Below, one piece after another: positions 8,225-18,196 of a stretch of 64,000 nucleotides of DNA (its first letter is position 1; each line of letters opens with the position of its first letter). The notes under the pieces are model-generated. The model did not search any database. It was given only the letters and a program-made list of their open reading frames with translations, and was not told where the DNA came from. The stretch is from Changshengia sp963803165. Its GTDB lineage: Bacteria; Chloroflexota; Dormibacteria; Aeolococcales; Aeolococcaceae. The DNA lies in the NCBI GenBank assembly GCA_963803165.1, contig CAWDLK010000006.1, forward strand, positions 1-64,000. Direction: 5' to 3'. The translations under genes were made by a program, and so were the position numbers.

Positions 8225-9157
8225 GTGATCGCCAGACTGCGCCGTCGCCTTCTGCTGGTCCCCCTCCTCGCCGCCGGGGCCGGGGTGCTCTGTGCCACCG
8301 TCCCGGTGGCGGCGTCGGGCTGCAGCGGCGCGTACGTCACCCAGCTGGTCCAGGTGCGCGACCAGCTGGAGGCGGGCGGTTCCATTGCGGCGGCAGCCGA
8401 GCGGCTCGAGGCGCTGGCCCTCTCGGACGGGGCGTCCGCGGCCCTCGACCCGGTGATCGCCGACCTCTGGAGCGGCGACCCGGCCGGCGCCGAGCGGCTC
8501 CTCGGCGCCACCGTCGCGGCCCTCCAGCTCCCCCACGGCTCCGGGTGCGGCGGGGTCAGCGGCGCCGAACGGCAGGCGCTCACCGGGGTGTACGGCTCCC
8601 CGGCCTTCGCCCATCTCGACCAGCCGGCCTCGCCCAACTGGGCGCAGCAGCTGCTCGACGCGATCGGCAGCTTCGTGAGCGGGGCGGTCAACACCCTCGG
8701 TCCGCTGGGCGCAGGGGCCATCGCCGCACTCCTGCTCGCGCTCGTGGCCGGGTTCGCAGCCTGGCGCGTCCGCCAGGTGATGGCCTCGGGCCGGGAGCAG
8801 CGTGCCGCCCCCGCCGCCCTCCCCGCCGAGGCCGACGCCGAGGCGGAGTGGGTCCGGGCCCTGGCGGCCTCGGAGGCGGGCGACTTCCGCGTGGCCATCC
8901 GCCACGCCTTCCGCAGCGCCCTGGTGAGCCTGGTCCGGCGCGGCCGGCTGGCGGTGCAGCCGGCGTGGACGACGCCGGAGCTGCTCGCCCACGCACGCGG
9001 CGATCCGGAGCTGGCAGCCCGGCTGGCCCCGGCAGCCGCCGGCTTCGACCGGGCCTGGTACTCCGACGCTCCCGTCGACGTTCGGGGATGGGAGGAGGTC
9101 CAGGGCCACTGCCGGGCGATCCGCGCCCTCTCCGGAGCCGGCCGTCCACCGTCATGA
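8225..9157 (+). CDS. DUF4129 domain membrane protein
   Basis: A 310-residue protein with an N-terminal signal or anchor helix (LLLVPLLAAGAGVLCATVPVAA), an extracytoplasmic region, one membrane helix near residues 158-180 (AGAIAALLLALVAGFAAW), then a cytoplasmic DUF4129 domain. That domain shows AEWVRALAASEAGDFRVAIRHAFRSALVSL and the conserved TTPELLAH and FDRAWYSD motifs. GTG 8225 follows the previous stop by 3 bases. Its own stop overlaps the next ATG (ATGA at 9154). In other bacteria DUF4129 genes accompany MoxR and DUF58 genes. The biochemical role is unknown. Confidence 0.82.
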   Translation: MIARLRRRLLLVPLLAAGAGVLCATVPVAASGCSGAYVTQLVQVRDQLEAGGSIAAAAERLEALALSDGASAALDPVIADLWSGDPAGAERLLGATVAALQLPHGSGCGGVSGAERQALTGVYGSPAFAHLDQPASPNWAQQLLDAIGSFVSGAVNTLGPLGAGAIAALLLALVAGFAAWRVRQVMASGREQRAAPAALPAEADAEAEWVRALAASEAGDFRVAIRHAFRSALVSLVRRGRLAVQPAWTTPELLAHARGDPELAARLAPAAAGFDRAWYSDAPVDVRGWEEVQGHCRAIRALSGAGRPPS

Positions 9158-10332
9158 GGCGCAGCGCACTGACCCCGGTCGCGATCTTGGTGGCGGTGCT
9201 CGCCGTCCTGGTGGCGGTCGCCGCCCTCGCCCCCGCCCCCAGCTCCGACCAGGACCCCTCCAGCACCGCCAACGGACGGGCTGGGACCCTCGCCCTCTAC
9301 GACTGGCTCCCCTCCGCCGGGGAGAGCGTCCACCGCATCTACTCCGAGTTCGACCTCGGCCAGACCGACGTGCTGATCTGCGCCGCGCCGCTGGGCGAGT
9401 ACGCCTTCACCGCCTCCGACGCCGCCGCCCTCACCCGTTTCCTGGACGGCGGCGGCAGCGCGATCGTGGCGGTCTCCGACCCCACCGCGGTCGCCGCGGT
9501 GCTCCAGCCGCTCGGCATCGGGGCGTTCGCCTCCGAGCTCAGCGGCGCCGCACCCGCCCAGCCCTTCCCGGGCAGCAGCGCCGTCACCAGCGTGCCCCTG
9601 GTGGCGCCGGGTGCCTCACCGTCCGGCGCAGTGTGGTCGTTCTCGGGTGGTGGAGGCGGCCTGGTGCCCCTGCTGGGCGATGCGGCGGAGCCGGTCGCCG
9701 CCGCGCTCCGGGTCGGTGCCGGCCGTCTCTACCTCCTCGGCAGCGAGTACCCGCTGAGCAACGACGGCCTCCGCCGCGGCAACTCGGCGGCCTTCCTGCT
9801 CGGGCTGCTCCAGGGTGCGCGGGGCCCCCGGGTCGGCTTCGACGAGGTTCATCACCTCGGCCCGGCCGGGGCCACCGACCAGGGCCTCACCGCCGTCGTC
9901 CAGGGCCCCCTGCTCGCGGCCGCCCTGCTCGCCGTGGCCGTCCTCCTGGTCCACCTGGCGACCAGCGGCCGGCGGCTGGGGAGCCCCCAGCCCCGGGAGG
10001 ACCCGGCGCGAGTGCCGAGCGTCGTCGAGCACATCACGGCGGTGGGGCACCTACTCGCGCGCAGCCGTGAGCGGGGGGCGCTGGCGGCACGCTACGCGGA
10101 CGAGCTCAAGCTCCGGGTGGGCCGGGCGACGGGGGTCGAACCGCGGCTGCCCGACCCCGACTTCGTCGCCGCGCTCACCGGGTTCGGCGAGGAGAGGGCC
10201 GGTGCCGCGGCCGCGGTCCTCGACGCGGCCAGGCGGCTGGCCGCCGGCCGGCCCGGCGAGGACGAGCTGCTCGGGCTGGCCCGCCGTGTCGACGCGCTCG
10301 AGACCGAGTGGGGGGCGGCGGAGATCCGCTGA
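9154..10332 (+). CDS. DUF4350 domain membrane protein
   Basis: A 392-residue protein. A membrane helix at residues 7-27 precedes an extracytoplasmic DUF4350 domain resembling class I glutamine amidotransferase/ABC-type gliding folds (GTLALYDWLP, LTRFLDGGGSAIVAVSD, GRLYLLGSEYPLSNDG). A second helix near residue 265 (LLAAALLAVAVLLVHLA) leads to a C-terminal cytoplasmic tail. It is coupled to DUF4129 by a 4-base overlap and lies 42 bases before moxR. No catalytic residues can be assigned. It is a regular member of the MoxR/DUF58 cluster. Confidence 0.8.
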   Translation: MRRSALTPVAILVAVLAVLVAVAALAPAPSSDQDPSSTANGRAGTLALYDWLPSAGESVHRIYSEFDLGQTDVLICAAPLGEYAFTASDAAALTRFLDGGGSAIVAVSDPTAVAAVLQPLGIGAFASELSGAAPAQPFPGSSAVTSVPLVAPGASPSGAVWSFSGGGGGLVPLLGDAAEPVAAALRVGAGRLYLLGSEYPLSNDGLRRGNSAAFLLGLLQGARGPRVGFDEVHHLGPAGATDQGLTAVVQGPLLAAALLAVAVLLVHLATSGRRLGSPQPREDPARVPSVVEHITAVGHLLARSRERGALAARYADELKLRVGRATGVEPRLPDPDFVAALTGFGEERAGAAAAVLDAARRLAAGRPGEDELLGLARRVDALETEWGAAEIR

Positions 10333-10374
10333 GGGGGAGGCCCTGGCTCCGCACGCCTGCGACAATGCCCACCG

Positions 10375-11321
10375 ATGTCCGCCGCCGCCGACCTCCGCGC
10401 CTCGCTGCACGCGACCATCGGTCGCGCCGTGGTCGGCCAGCAGCAGGTGATCGACGGGCTGCTCCTCGCCGTCCTGAACCGCGGTCACGTCCTTCTCGAG
10501 GGCGTGCCCGGTACCGCCAAGACGCTGATGGCCCGCTGCCTCGCCGCGGCCATGGACGCGCGCTTCACCAGGGTGCAGTTCACTCCCGACCTGCTCCCCT
10601 CGGACATCATCGGCACCAGCGTCTACCGGCCCGGCAGCGGGACCTTCGAGTTCCGCCCCGGGCCGATCTTCACCGACACCCTGCTCGCCGACGAGATCAA
10701 CCGAGCACCCGCCAAGACCCAGGCGGCGCTCCTCGAGGCGATGGAGGAGCGCCAGGTCACCAGCGACGGCAGGACCATGCCGCTGGGGGACGGCTTCCTG
10801 GTGGTGGCCACCCAGAACCCGGTGGAGTACGAGGGGACCTACCCGCTCCCGGAGGCGCAGCTCGACCGCTTCTTCCTCAAGCTCGAGGTCCCCATCCCAC
10901 CCGCGGACGCCGAGGCCGAGATGCTGCGCCGCTTCGACCGGGGCTTCGACCCCCACGACCTGGCGGCGGCCGGGATCGCCCCGGTGGTGACCCAGGCGGC
11001 GCTGGCGGCCGCGCGCGCCGAGATCGCAGCGATCACGGTCAGCGACGCGATCGTCGCGTACATCGGCCAGATCGTCGCCGCCACCCGCGCGAGCCCCGAC
11101 CTCACCCTGGGCGCCAGCCCGCGCGGGGCGATCGCCCTGCTCCAGGGGGGCAAGGCGATGGCGGCCCTGCGGGGCCGGGACTACGTCGCTCCCGAGGACG
11201 TCAAGGACATCTGCGTCCCGGCGCTCCGGCATCGGCTGATGCGACGCCCGGAGGCGGAGATCCAGGGGATCGGAGAGGCTTCGGCGGTGGAGCGGGCGGT
11301 CAACCGCGTTCCGATCCCGCG

Positions 11322-11325
<4 letters not shown>
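10375..11325 (+). CDS. MoxR-family AAA+ ATPase
   Basis: A 316-residue AAA+ chaperone. Walker A is GVPGTAKT (residues 43-50), Walker B is LLADEIN (about 103-109), sensor 1 is ATQNPVE, and ASPRGAIAL is the sensor 2 region. MoxR ATPases help assemble or mature partner proteins, usually with von Willebrand A or DUF58 domain partners encoded next door. DUF58 indeed follows with an ATGA overlap. A GACAAT element lies 8 bases before the ATG, so the MoxR-DUF58 pair may have its own promoter inside the cluster. Confidence 0.9.
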
Positions 11326-12617
<1,292 letters not shown>

Positions 12618-12638
12618 GCCGCGGGCTGCCTCCCCGCC

Positions 12639-13361
12639 CTACTCGGGCGCGGGCGGCGGTGGCGGGTACCCTCCGCCGGGGTCCTGGAGCGGTGGGGGGG
12701 GCGGGGGCGGAGACGGGAAGTCCCCCGTCTGACCGCCGGGCGGCAGGGGCTGGCCGAAGGGCACGCTCGCCCCCCCGAAGGGGGCCGGCGGCTGTCCGTA
12801 GGCCGGCGGGTAACCCGGGGGCGGACCGTATCCGGGGCCCATCGGGTAGGCGGGCGGCGGCAGGGAGCGGAACGCCGCCCGGGCGCTGCCGCTGAAGCCG
12901 AGGGCCCAGATGATCAGGGCGTTGACGACGATGAGCACGATCCCGGGGATGGCGCTGCCGTGGACGGTGGCGCCGTTCGCGGTCACGGTGCGCGCCCCGC
13001 TCACGGCGCTGAGGATGCCGAGGATCAGGCCCAGGGTGGAGAGGACCAGCGCGGTCACCCGCGGTCCCGTGCTCAGCCGGCCCATGGCCGCGCCCGCCCA
13101 GATGCCCACGACGGCGAGCACGAAGATCACCACCGCGAAGGCGATCACGGTCCCGCCGACGGCTCCCGCCGCCGTCGAGACCACGTTGCTCCCGGTGTAG
13201 CCGATCTGGGCGAGGCGGTTGTTGATCGCCGCCCCGGCGGTGAGAAAGAGCACGCCGACCGCGGCGATGGCGAGCCCCCCGAGCAGCCAGAGCGCGGCCT
13301 CGACGATCAGCAGGACTCGGCCCAGGGTGACCGATCCGGGAACTGGCGGTCGTTGCATCAC
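12639..13361 (-). CDS. four-helix membrane protein with Pro/Gly/Tyr-rich C-terminal tail
   Basis: A 240-residue protein with four membrane segments within residues 13-165 and a cytoplasmic tail rich in Pro, Gly and Tyr (GPGYGPPPGYPPAYGQPP and polyproline). The tail resembles the N-terminal repeats of the protein at 7010, which suggests both use the same kind of low-complexity scaffold. No family is recognised. Start is GTG 13361 or the adjacent ATG 13358; GGGAG lies 5 or 8 bases upstream, so either works. Confidence 0.75.
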   Translation of the reverse strand: MMQRPPVPGSVTLGRVLLIVEAALWLLGGLAIAAVGVLFLTAGAAINNRLAQIGYTGSNVVSTAAGAVGGTVIAFAVVIFVLAVVGIWAGAAMGRLSTGPRVTALVLSTLGLILGILSAVSGARTVTANGATVHGSAIPGIVLIVVNALIIWALGFSGSARAAFRSLPPPAYPMGPGYGPPPGYPPAYGQPPAPFGGASVPFGQPLPPGGQTGDFPSPPPPPPPLQDPGGGYPPPPPAPE

Positions 13362-13421
13362 AGTCGCTCCCTTGCTGGTGATCCGGTCCGGGGTCCGCCG
13401 GGGGCCGCCGCTTCCTCGCGA

Positions 13422-13928
13422 CTATAGATGGGGTGGGGACGCCGCGTCCGGGCCGGCACCGCCGGGCGCGCGCCCCGGCGCGGAGGGGGGCGGCGGGGTG
13501 ACGCCGCCCGCGGGAGAGGAGCGGTGCCGGGGGCGCGCGGAGCCGTGGAGGGCGATGATCGCGGCGCCGGCGATGGGCCCGAAGACCCATCCCCCGGGGG
13601 CGGCGTCGACGAAGACGATCATGTAGACGCTGAGCACGACCTCGGTGGCGACCAGGGCCAGCAGCGCCCGGTCGCCCCGGGAGACCACCTCGCGCTCCAC
13701 GGCCACCACCGCCACCGCGGCGGCGAGGTAGAGGAAGGCGAAGGTCGCGACGGCGGCCCCGGTGATGGTGGTGTGGGAGGCGATCCCCGAGAGGACGAAG
13801 CTAGCCCCCCCGACGGCCATGATGCCCAGGGCGGAGAGGGCGATCAGCACCAGGACGATCGCCTGACACCAGGCGATCCCCCGTGCCGCCTGGAGGCGGA
13901 CGGGAAGGCGGCGGCGGCCGAAATCCAT
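13422..13928 (-). CDS. four-helix membrane protein, unknown function
   Basis: A 168-residue membrane protein starting MDFGRRRLPVRLQAARG, with four hydrophobic segments and a Pro/Ala-rich tail. The family is not recognised. The ATG at 13928 is preferred over an upstream TTG because a TAACCT element sits 7 bases before it. It shares orientation with the 12639 gene and ispH, but gaps of 60-100 bases leave operon structure open. Confidence 0.65.
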   Translation of the reverse strand: MDFGRRRLPVRLQAARGIAWCQAIVLVLIALSALGIMAVGGASFVLSGIASHTTITGAAVATFAFLYLAAAVAVVAVEREVVSRGDRALLALVATEVVLSVYMIVFVDAAPGGWVFGPIAGAAIIALHGSARPRHRSSPAGGVTPPPPSAPGRAPGGAGPDAASPPHL

Positions 13929-14027
13929 GGGGCGCAGGTTAGGACGCTCCCCGGCGGCCGGACGCGTCGTGGTCAAGCTGTAGCCGGACGCGGCGCCGCT
14001 CGTCGCGGCCGGGCGACCGGCCCCAGC

Positions 14028-14909
14028 TCAGCCGGCGGCCTGGTCGGGCATCGCCTCCAGCGCGGCGACCACCTGGCGGGTGAGATGGGTGGGCGTGGAC
14101 GCCCCCGAGGTCACCCCCACCCGGTGCACGCCCGCGAACCACTCCGGGCGCAGCTCGCCGGCGTTGTCGACCAGGAAGGCCGGCTTGTGCCCCATCTCCT
14201 CGACCACCTGGGCCAGCCGCCTGCTGTTGCTGCTCCGCCGGCTCCCCACCACCACCACGCACTCGACGTCGTCGGCGGCGAGCACCGCCGCCTCCTGCCG
14301 CTCCTGGGTGGCGCGGCAGATCTCGTTGTGGACCTCGATCTCGGGGAACCGCTCGACGAGGCGGTCGATGATCGACTGGGTGTCCCACATCGAGAGGGTG
14401 GTCTGGCAGGTCACCGCGAGGCGTGTGCCGGGCGGGAAGGTCAGGGCGTCGGCCTCCTCGATGGATTCGATCAGGGTGGTCTGGGAGGGCGCCACGCCCA
14501 TCACCCCGTCCGGCTCAGGGTGGCCCCGCTTGCCGATGTAGACCACCTGGTAGCCCTGCCCCGCCAGCTCGCGGACCAGGTCGTGGGTGCGGGTGACGTC
14601 GCTGCAGGTGGCGTCCACGATCTCCAGCCCGCGCTCGCGGGCGGCGTCCACCACCTGGGGCGAGATGCCGTGGGCGGTGAAGATGACCGTGCCCTCGGTG
14701 ATCTGGGCCAGCCCCTTCATCCGGTCGGATTCGGCCACCAGGCGGACCCCCGCCTCCTCCAGCTCCTGGGTGGCGTGCTCGTTGTGGACCAGGTAGCCGA
14801 GCATGGTCACGGGCTGGCCGCGCTTCTCGGCGCCGACCTGCTTGGCCAGCCGGATCGCCTCCACCACCCCATGGCAGTAGCCGCGGGGGCGGATGCGCAC
14901 GACCTCCAT
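14028..14909 (-). CDS. ispH: 4-hydroxy-3-methylbut-2-enyl diphosphate reductase
   Basis: A 293-residue Fe-S enzyme, the last step of the MEP isoprenoid pathway, giving IPP and DMAPP. The three conserved cluster cysteines are Cys12 (GYCHGV), Cys102 (ATCSDV) and Cys198 (EICRAT). The substrate and proton-relay motif GHPEPDG is at 129-135, and SSNSRRL and SGASTP complete the active site. Length fits the family. The ATG at 14909 has a TAGACT element 7 bases upstream, suggesting a leaderless message of its own rather than dependence on neighbours. Confidence 0.94.
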   Translation of the reverse strand: MEVVRIRPRGYCHGVVEAIRLAKQVGAEKRGQPVTMLGYLVHNEHATQELEEAGVRLVAESDRMKGLAQITEGTVIFTAHGISPQVVDAARERGLEIVDATCSDVTRTHDLVRELAGQGYQVVYIGKRGHPEPDGVMGVAPSQTTLIESIEEADALTFPPGTRLAVTCQTTLSMWDTQSIIDRLVERFPEIEVHNEICRATQERQEAAVLAADDVECVVVVGSRRSSNSRRLAQVVEEMGHKPAFLVDNAGELRPEWFAGVHRVGVTSGASTPTHLTRQVVAALEAMPDQAAG

Positions 14910-14916
14910 GTGAGCC

Positions 14917-14922
14917 AGTCTA
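14917..14922 (-). promoter_or_regulatory. -10 element (TAGACT) for ispH
   Basis: TAGACT on the minus strand, 7 bases before the ispH ATG, in the leaderless spacing typical of this window. Confidence 0.45.
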
Positions 14923-14957
14923 CGCGAGGCCCCGGCGCGCTCCCGCCCGCCGCCCCT

Positions 14958-15980
14958 TCAGGCGCGGCTGGTGAGGGGTGTCTCGCCGCCGCGTCCCGCC
15001 CCGGGAGCGGCGTCCAGGACGAGGACGGGGACGCCTGGCCGCCCGCGTCCGGCCAGCAGCAGCCATGCGTAGAAGCAGGCCCCGACGCCGAGCCCGATGG
15101 CGATCTTGGCACCGCCCGGCAGGGCGCTCGGCGAGACGAACGCCTCCAGGGTCCCGGCGACGACCAGCAGCAGCATGGTGGCGACCGCCAGACCGACCAC
15201 CTCACGGCCGGCGCGGGCGAGGGCGTCGCCCCGGCTGCGCAGCCCGGGCCGCAGCAGCGCGTCGCCGAGGCGCAGCCCCGCGGCGCCGGCGGTGACGATG
15301 ACGCTCAGCTCCAGCACCCCGTGGGCGGCGATCAGGGACCAGAAGGCGTAGTCGTAGCCGCCGGTGTGCACCGCCGCGCCCAGGGTGCCCAGGCTCCAGC
15401 CCTGAAGGAAGACGAGCAGCACGGTTGGGAGCCCCAGGCAGAGGCCGAGGGCGAAGACGACCACCGCCACCTCGATGTTGTGGAGAAAGATGCTGGGGGC
15501 GGCCAGGAAGGGCTGGGGCACACCGATCCCCGGACTCCCCTGGGCCATCTCGGCGAAGAGGGAGTCCGGCACCAGCAGCCCGCGGAGGTCGGGCCGCAGG
15601 GCGTAGGCCAGCCAGCCCGCCGCCGTCCCGCTGAGGAGGCAACCGAGCGAGGCCAGGAAGTAACCGGCATTGGCCCGGAAGGCGCGTGGGGCTCCAGTCG
15701 CGAAGAAGCTCAGCCCGTGGCGCCAGCGCGGCGGTGATCCCCGGTTGAGCAGCACGTGCGCGCGCCCGCAGAGGGAGTTGAGGTACTCGGCGATCGGCTG
15801 GTCCGGATAGTCGCGCCGGGCGATGGCGAGGTCGCTGGCGGCTCGCCGGTAGAGGATCGCGAAGCGCTCGACGTCGGCGGCCCGCAGGCCGCGCAGGCGG
15901 CTGCCGGTGAGCGCCGCGGTGCGGGACTCCAGCTCCGCCCAGCGTGCCCGACGTGTGGCGGTGAACATCTCCAGGCTCAT
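14958..15980 (-). CDS. SpoIIM-family membrane protein
   Basis: A 340-residue protein of the stage II sporulation protein M family. A soluble helical N-terminus (RRARWAELESRTAAL, LYRRAASDLAIARRDYPD) is followed by five or six membrane segments with the family motif HNIEVAVVVFALGL and the GVLEL region. In non-sporulating bacteria SpoIIM relatives accompany RDD, MoxR and DUF58 proteins, as here. The ATG overlaps the stop of the RDD gene (ATGA), so YihY, RDD and SpoIIM form one minus-strand operon. No sporulation role is implied. Confidence 0.85.
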   Translation of the reverse strand: MSLEMFTATRRARWAELESRTAALTGSRLRGLRAADVERFAILYRRAASDLAIARRDYPDQPIAEYLNSLCGRAHVLLNRGSPPRWRHGLSFFATGAPRAFRANAGYFLASLGCLLSGTAAGWLAYALRPDLRGLLVPDSLFAEMAQGSPGIGVPQPFLAAPSIFLHNIEVAVVVFALGLCLGLPTVLLVFLQGWSLGTLGAAVHTGGYDYAFWSLIAAHGVLELSVIVTAGAAGLRLGDALLRPGLRSRGDALARAGREVVGLAVATMLLLVVAGTLEAFVSPSALPGGAKIAIGLGVGACFYAWLLLAGRGRPGVPVLVLDAAPGAGRGGETPLTSRA

Positions 15981-16837
15981 GGCGCCACCGGGGGCGGCCA
16001 CCCCCATCCGCCGCGGGGGTCGAGCCGCAGCACGGGGACCTGCCCCCAGGCGCCGAGGCGCGGCGCCAGCTGGACGTAGAGGCGCTCGAGGAGGAGCTCC
16101 GGCGGCCACATCCGCTCGGGGGCGCCCGGCGGGATCTCCATCCGCTCGAGCAGGGGACCGGCCAGTCGCGCCGCCAGCTCGGTCCGCTGCCCCGGCCGGA
16201 GCCCGGTGCGGCCGAGGAAGGTGCGGACCGCCGCCAGCTCGTGCTCTCCGAGGTGGCTGAGGCCGTCGATGGGGGGGCCGGGGTCGAGGCTGCGCAGGTA
16301 GACGGGCGCCATCGCCGTCGCCGCCTGCAGGGTCACCGGGGTCCGCTCCCGCACCACCACGGTGCCGGCGAGGAGGTCGCCGAGACGCCGCGACTGGGGG
16401 TGGAAGAACATCAGCACCGGGCCCACTCCCACGACGACGTCGACGACCAGGGCGATGCTGCGCAGGAAGTACTCGCCGAGGCTCGCCGCCGCGCCGTCGA
16501 CGCGGATCACCCGCAGGCCCATCGCCGCCTTGCCCGGGGTCCGGCCCGCGCTCACCGCCTGACCCACCGTGAAGTACAGGACGACGATCAGCACCCAGGC
16601 GGCCGCGAGCAGGTACGAGGCGAGGCTGAAGACGACCAGCGAGGCATTCCCACCGCCGCCTCCCGCCGCCGCATCGGCGATGGCGAAGATGAGCAGGGTG
16701 GCGACCACCAGGATGCAGGCGAGGATGAGGCCGTCGAGCAGGGCGGCCGCGATGCGCGTGGCCAGGCCCGCGACCCGGAAGGAGATGCCGACGTTGTCGG
16801 CCGTGGTCACACGCTGCGTGTCGTAGCCCGTGGTCAC
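15977..16837 (-). CDS. RDD family membrane protein
   Basis: A 286-residue protein. The RDD domain occupies about residues 20-165: GLATRIAAALLDGLIL provides the first Arg-Asp pair, GRTPGKAAMGLRVIRVDG is the central motif, and RRLGDLLAGTVVV closes it. Three or four membrane helices are present. A C-terminal soluble region of about 120 residues with no known domain follows. It begins with GTG overlapping the YihY stop (GTGA) and ends overlapping the SpoIIM start. RDD proteins have been linked to ion transport and envelope stress; the role here is not known. Confidence 0.85.
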   Translation of the reverse strand: MTTGYDTQRVTTADNVGISFRVAGLATRIAAALLDGLILACILVVATLLIFAIADAAAGGGGGNASLVVFSLASYLLAAAWVLIVVLYFTVGQAVSAGRTPGKAAMGLRVIRVDGAAASLGEYFLRSIALVVDVVVGVGPVLMFFHPQSRRLGDLLAGTVVVRERTPVTLQAATAMAPVYLRSLDPGPPIDGLSHLGEHELAAVRTFLGRTGLRPGQRTELAARLAGPLLERMEIPPGAPERMWPPELLLERLYVQLAPRLGAWGQVPVLRLDPRGGWGWPPPVAP

Positions 16838-17859
16838 GGCCGGGAAGCCGCCTCCGGACGGCGCGACCGCCGGCGTGCGGCGTGGGTGCTCCGGGCCACC
16901 TCGTCCGTGATGCTCTCGCCCTCCGCGGCCGCCGCCCGCCTTCCGACGGCGTCGCCGGGGCTCGGCGCGGCGACGGTTGCCGGGGCGGCCCTCGACGCGA
17001 GCAGCCCGGAGCTGGTGAAGGCGTCGCCGAGCCGCACCCGGTTCCAGACGGCGCCGATGAGGAGGAATTGGGAGAGGAGGCTGAGCCAGGTTGCGAGCAG
17101 GAAGAAGAGCGCCAGGCTCTGCCCGTAGGTGTCGAAGCCGTGGGCGAGCTTGGCGAAGAGAGGGAAGAGCAGGGTGACGGCCTCGATGAGGACGCCTGCC
17201 ACCATCGCACCCGGCCAGAGTGCGGCGATCCGGAACGTCCGGTTGGGGACGAGCCGGAAGATCGCCAGGCTCAGCAGCGCCATGGCCACGAAGCCGGTGA
17301 CGGGGCCCAGCCCGGACATGACCGGGACCAGTCCCACCAGCGTGTTGGCCCCCACCGCGACCAGGAGGCTCGCGGTCAGTCCCAGGATCATCACCGCGCC
17401 CATGGCCCGCTGGCGCAGGAAGCCGCGCTGACCGATCCCGAAGATCCGGCTGAGGCAGAACTCCAGCGACGAGAAGAAGTTGGTGCCGGCCCAGAGCAGC
17501 CCGAGCAGTCCCACGATGCCCAGCAGGCCCGCGTAGTGATGCAGGTCCTGGGTGATCACCGCGCTCAGCTCCTCCCCGGTTCGGCCCGGGAACGCCCGCA
17601 GGATGGCGGTCTGGGCCCGGCTCTGGATCCCCGGGCCGCTCACCACCAGCCCGATCAGGGCCAGGGTGGCGATGATCATCGGGAACATCGCCATCACCGC
17701 GTTGAAGGCGAGGCCCGATGCGTGGCTGCCGCTCTGGCTCGAGACGTAGGCCGTGACGGTGCGGAAGACGGTGGTGCGCCGGAGGGCCGCGAACCGCGCT
17801 TCCCGTGCCGGGACGGCGGGGTCGGCGTCGCGGGGCGTCACGGTCTCCACCGCGCCCAT
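16834..17859 (-). CDS. YihY/BrkB-family inner membrane protein
   Basis: A 341-residue protein with six membrane segments and the family landmarks SHASGLAFNAVMAMFPMI near residue 46, GIVGLLGLLWAGTNFFSSLE and the PNR motif near LVPNRTFRIAALWPGA. It was once mis-annotated as ribonuclease BN in other species; it is a membrane protein of uncertain function. The C-terminal 60 residues are Arg/Ala-rich and cytoplasmic. It is the first gene of the YihY-RDD-SpoIIM operon. Confidence 0.87.
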   Translation of the reverse strand: MGAVETVTPRDADPAVPAREARFAALRRTTVFRTVTAYVSSQSGSHASGLAFNAVMAMFPMIIATLALIGLVVSGPGIQSRAQTAILRAFPGRTGEELSAVITQDLHHYAGLLGIVGLLGLLWAGTNFFSSLEFCLSRIFGIGQRGFLRQRAMGAVMILGLTASLLVAVGANTLVGLVPVMSGLGPVTGFVAMALLSLAIFRLVPNRTFRIAALWPGAMVAGVLIEAVTLLFPLFAKLAHGFDTYGQSLALFFLLATWLSLLSQFLLIGAVWNRVRLGDAFTSSGLLASRAAPATVAAPSPGDAVGRRAAAAEGESITDEVARSTHAARRRSRRPEAASRP

Positions 17860-17893
17860 TCTGGGCGGGCCGCAGCGGGCCGGCGTTCTCCTG

Positions 17894-18103
17894 CTACTCG
17901 ACGATGGCGACCGTCTGTCCCTCCTGGACCACCTCGCCCGGGCTGGCCAGGATGGCGGTGACGGTGCCGGAGATGGGGCTGGTCACCGGGATCTCCATCT
18001 TCATGGACTCCAGGACCAGGATGGTCTCGTCCTCCTCGACCCGCTGCCCCACCTCGGCGACGACCCGCCAGAGGCTCCCGATCACCTCGGCCTTGACTTC
18101 CAT
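17894..18103 (-). CDS. stand-alone biotinyl/lipoyl carrier domain (69 aa)
   Basis: A complete single-domain biotin carrier: MEVKAEVIGSLWRVVAEVG, then the modification motif ESMKMEI with biotinylated Lys35, and a matching C-terminal half. Such 70-residue carriers occur in actinobacteria apart from a full BCCP. It could serve an acyl-CoA carboxylase such as the one using PccB at 43.3 kb, because no fused carboxylase alpha subunit is in the window. The ATG at 18103 gives the usual length; an upstream in-frame start would add 11 residues outside the domain. No clear ribosome-binding site. Confidence 0.87.
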   Translation of the reverse strand: MEVKAEVIGSLWRVVAEVGQRVEEDETILVLESMKMEIPVTSPISGTVTAILASPGEVVQEGQTVAIVE

Positions 18104-18196
18104 GGGACGGTCACCCCGCCCTGAGCCGTGGGGCACGCTCGCCCACCGCCGCCGCGCCCGCCTCGGGGCTCTGCCCCGTCGCCGTCCGAGTGAGGC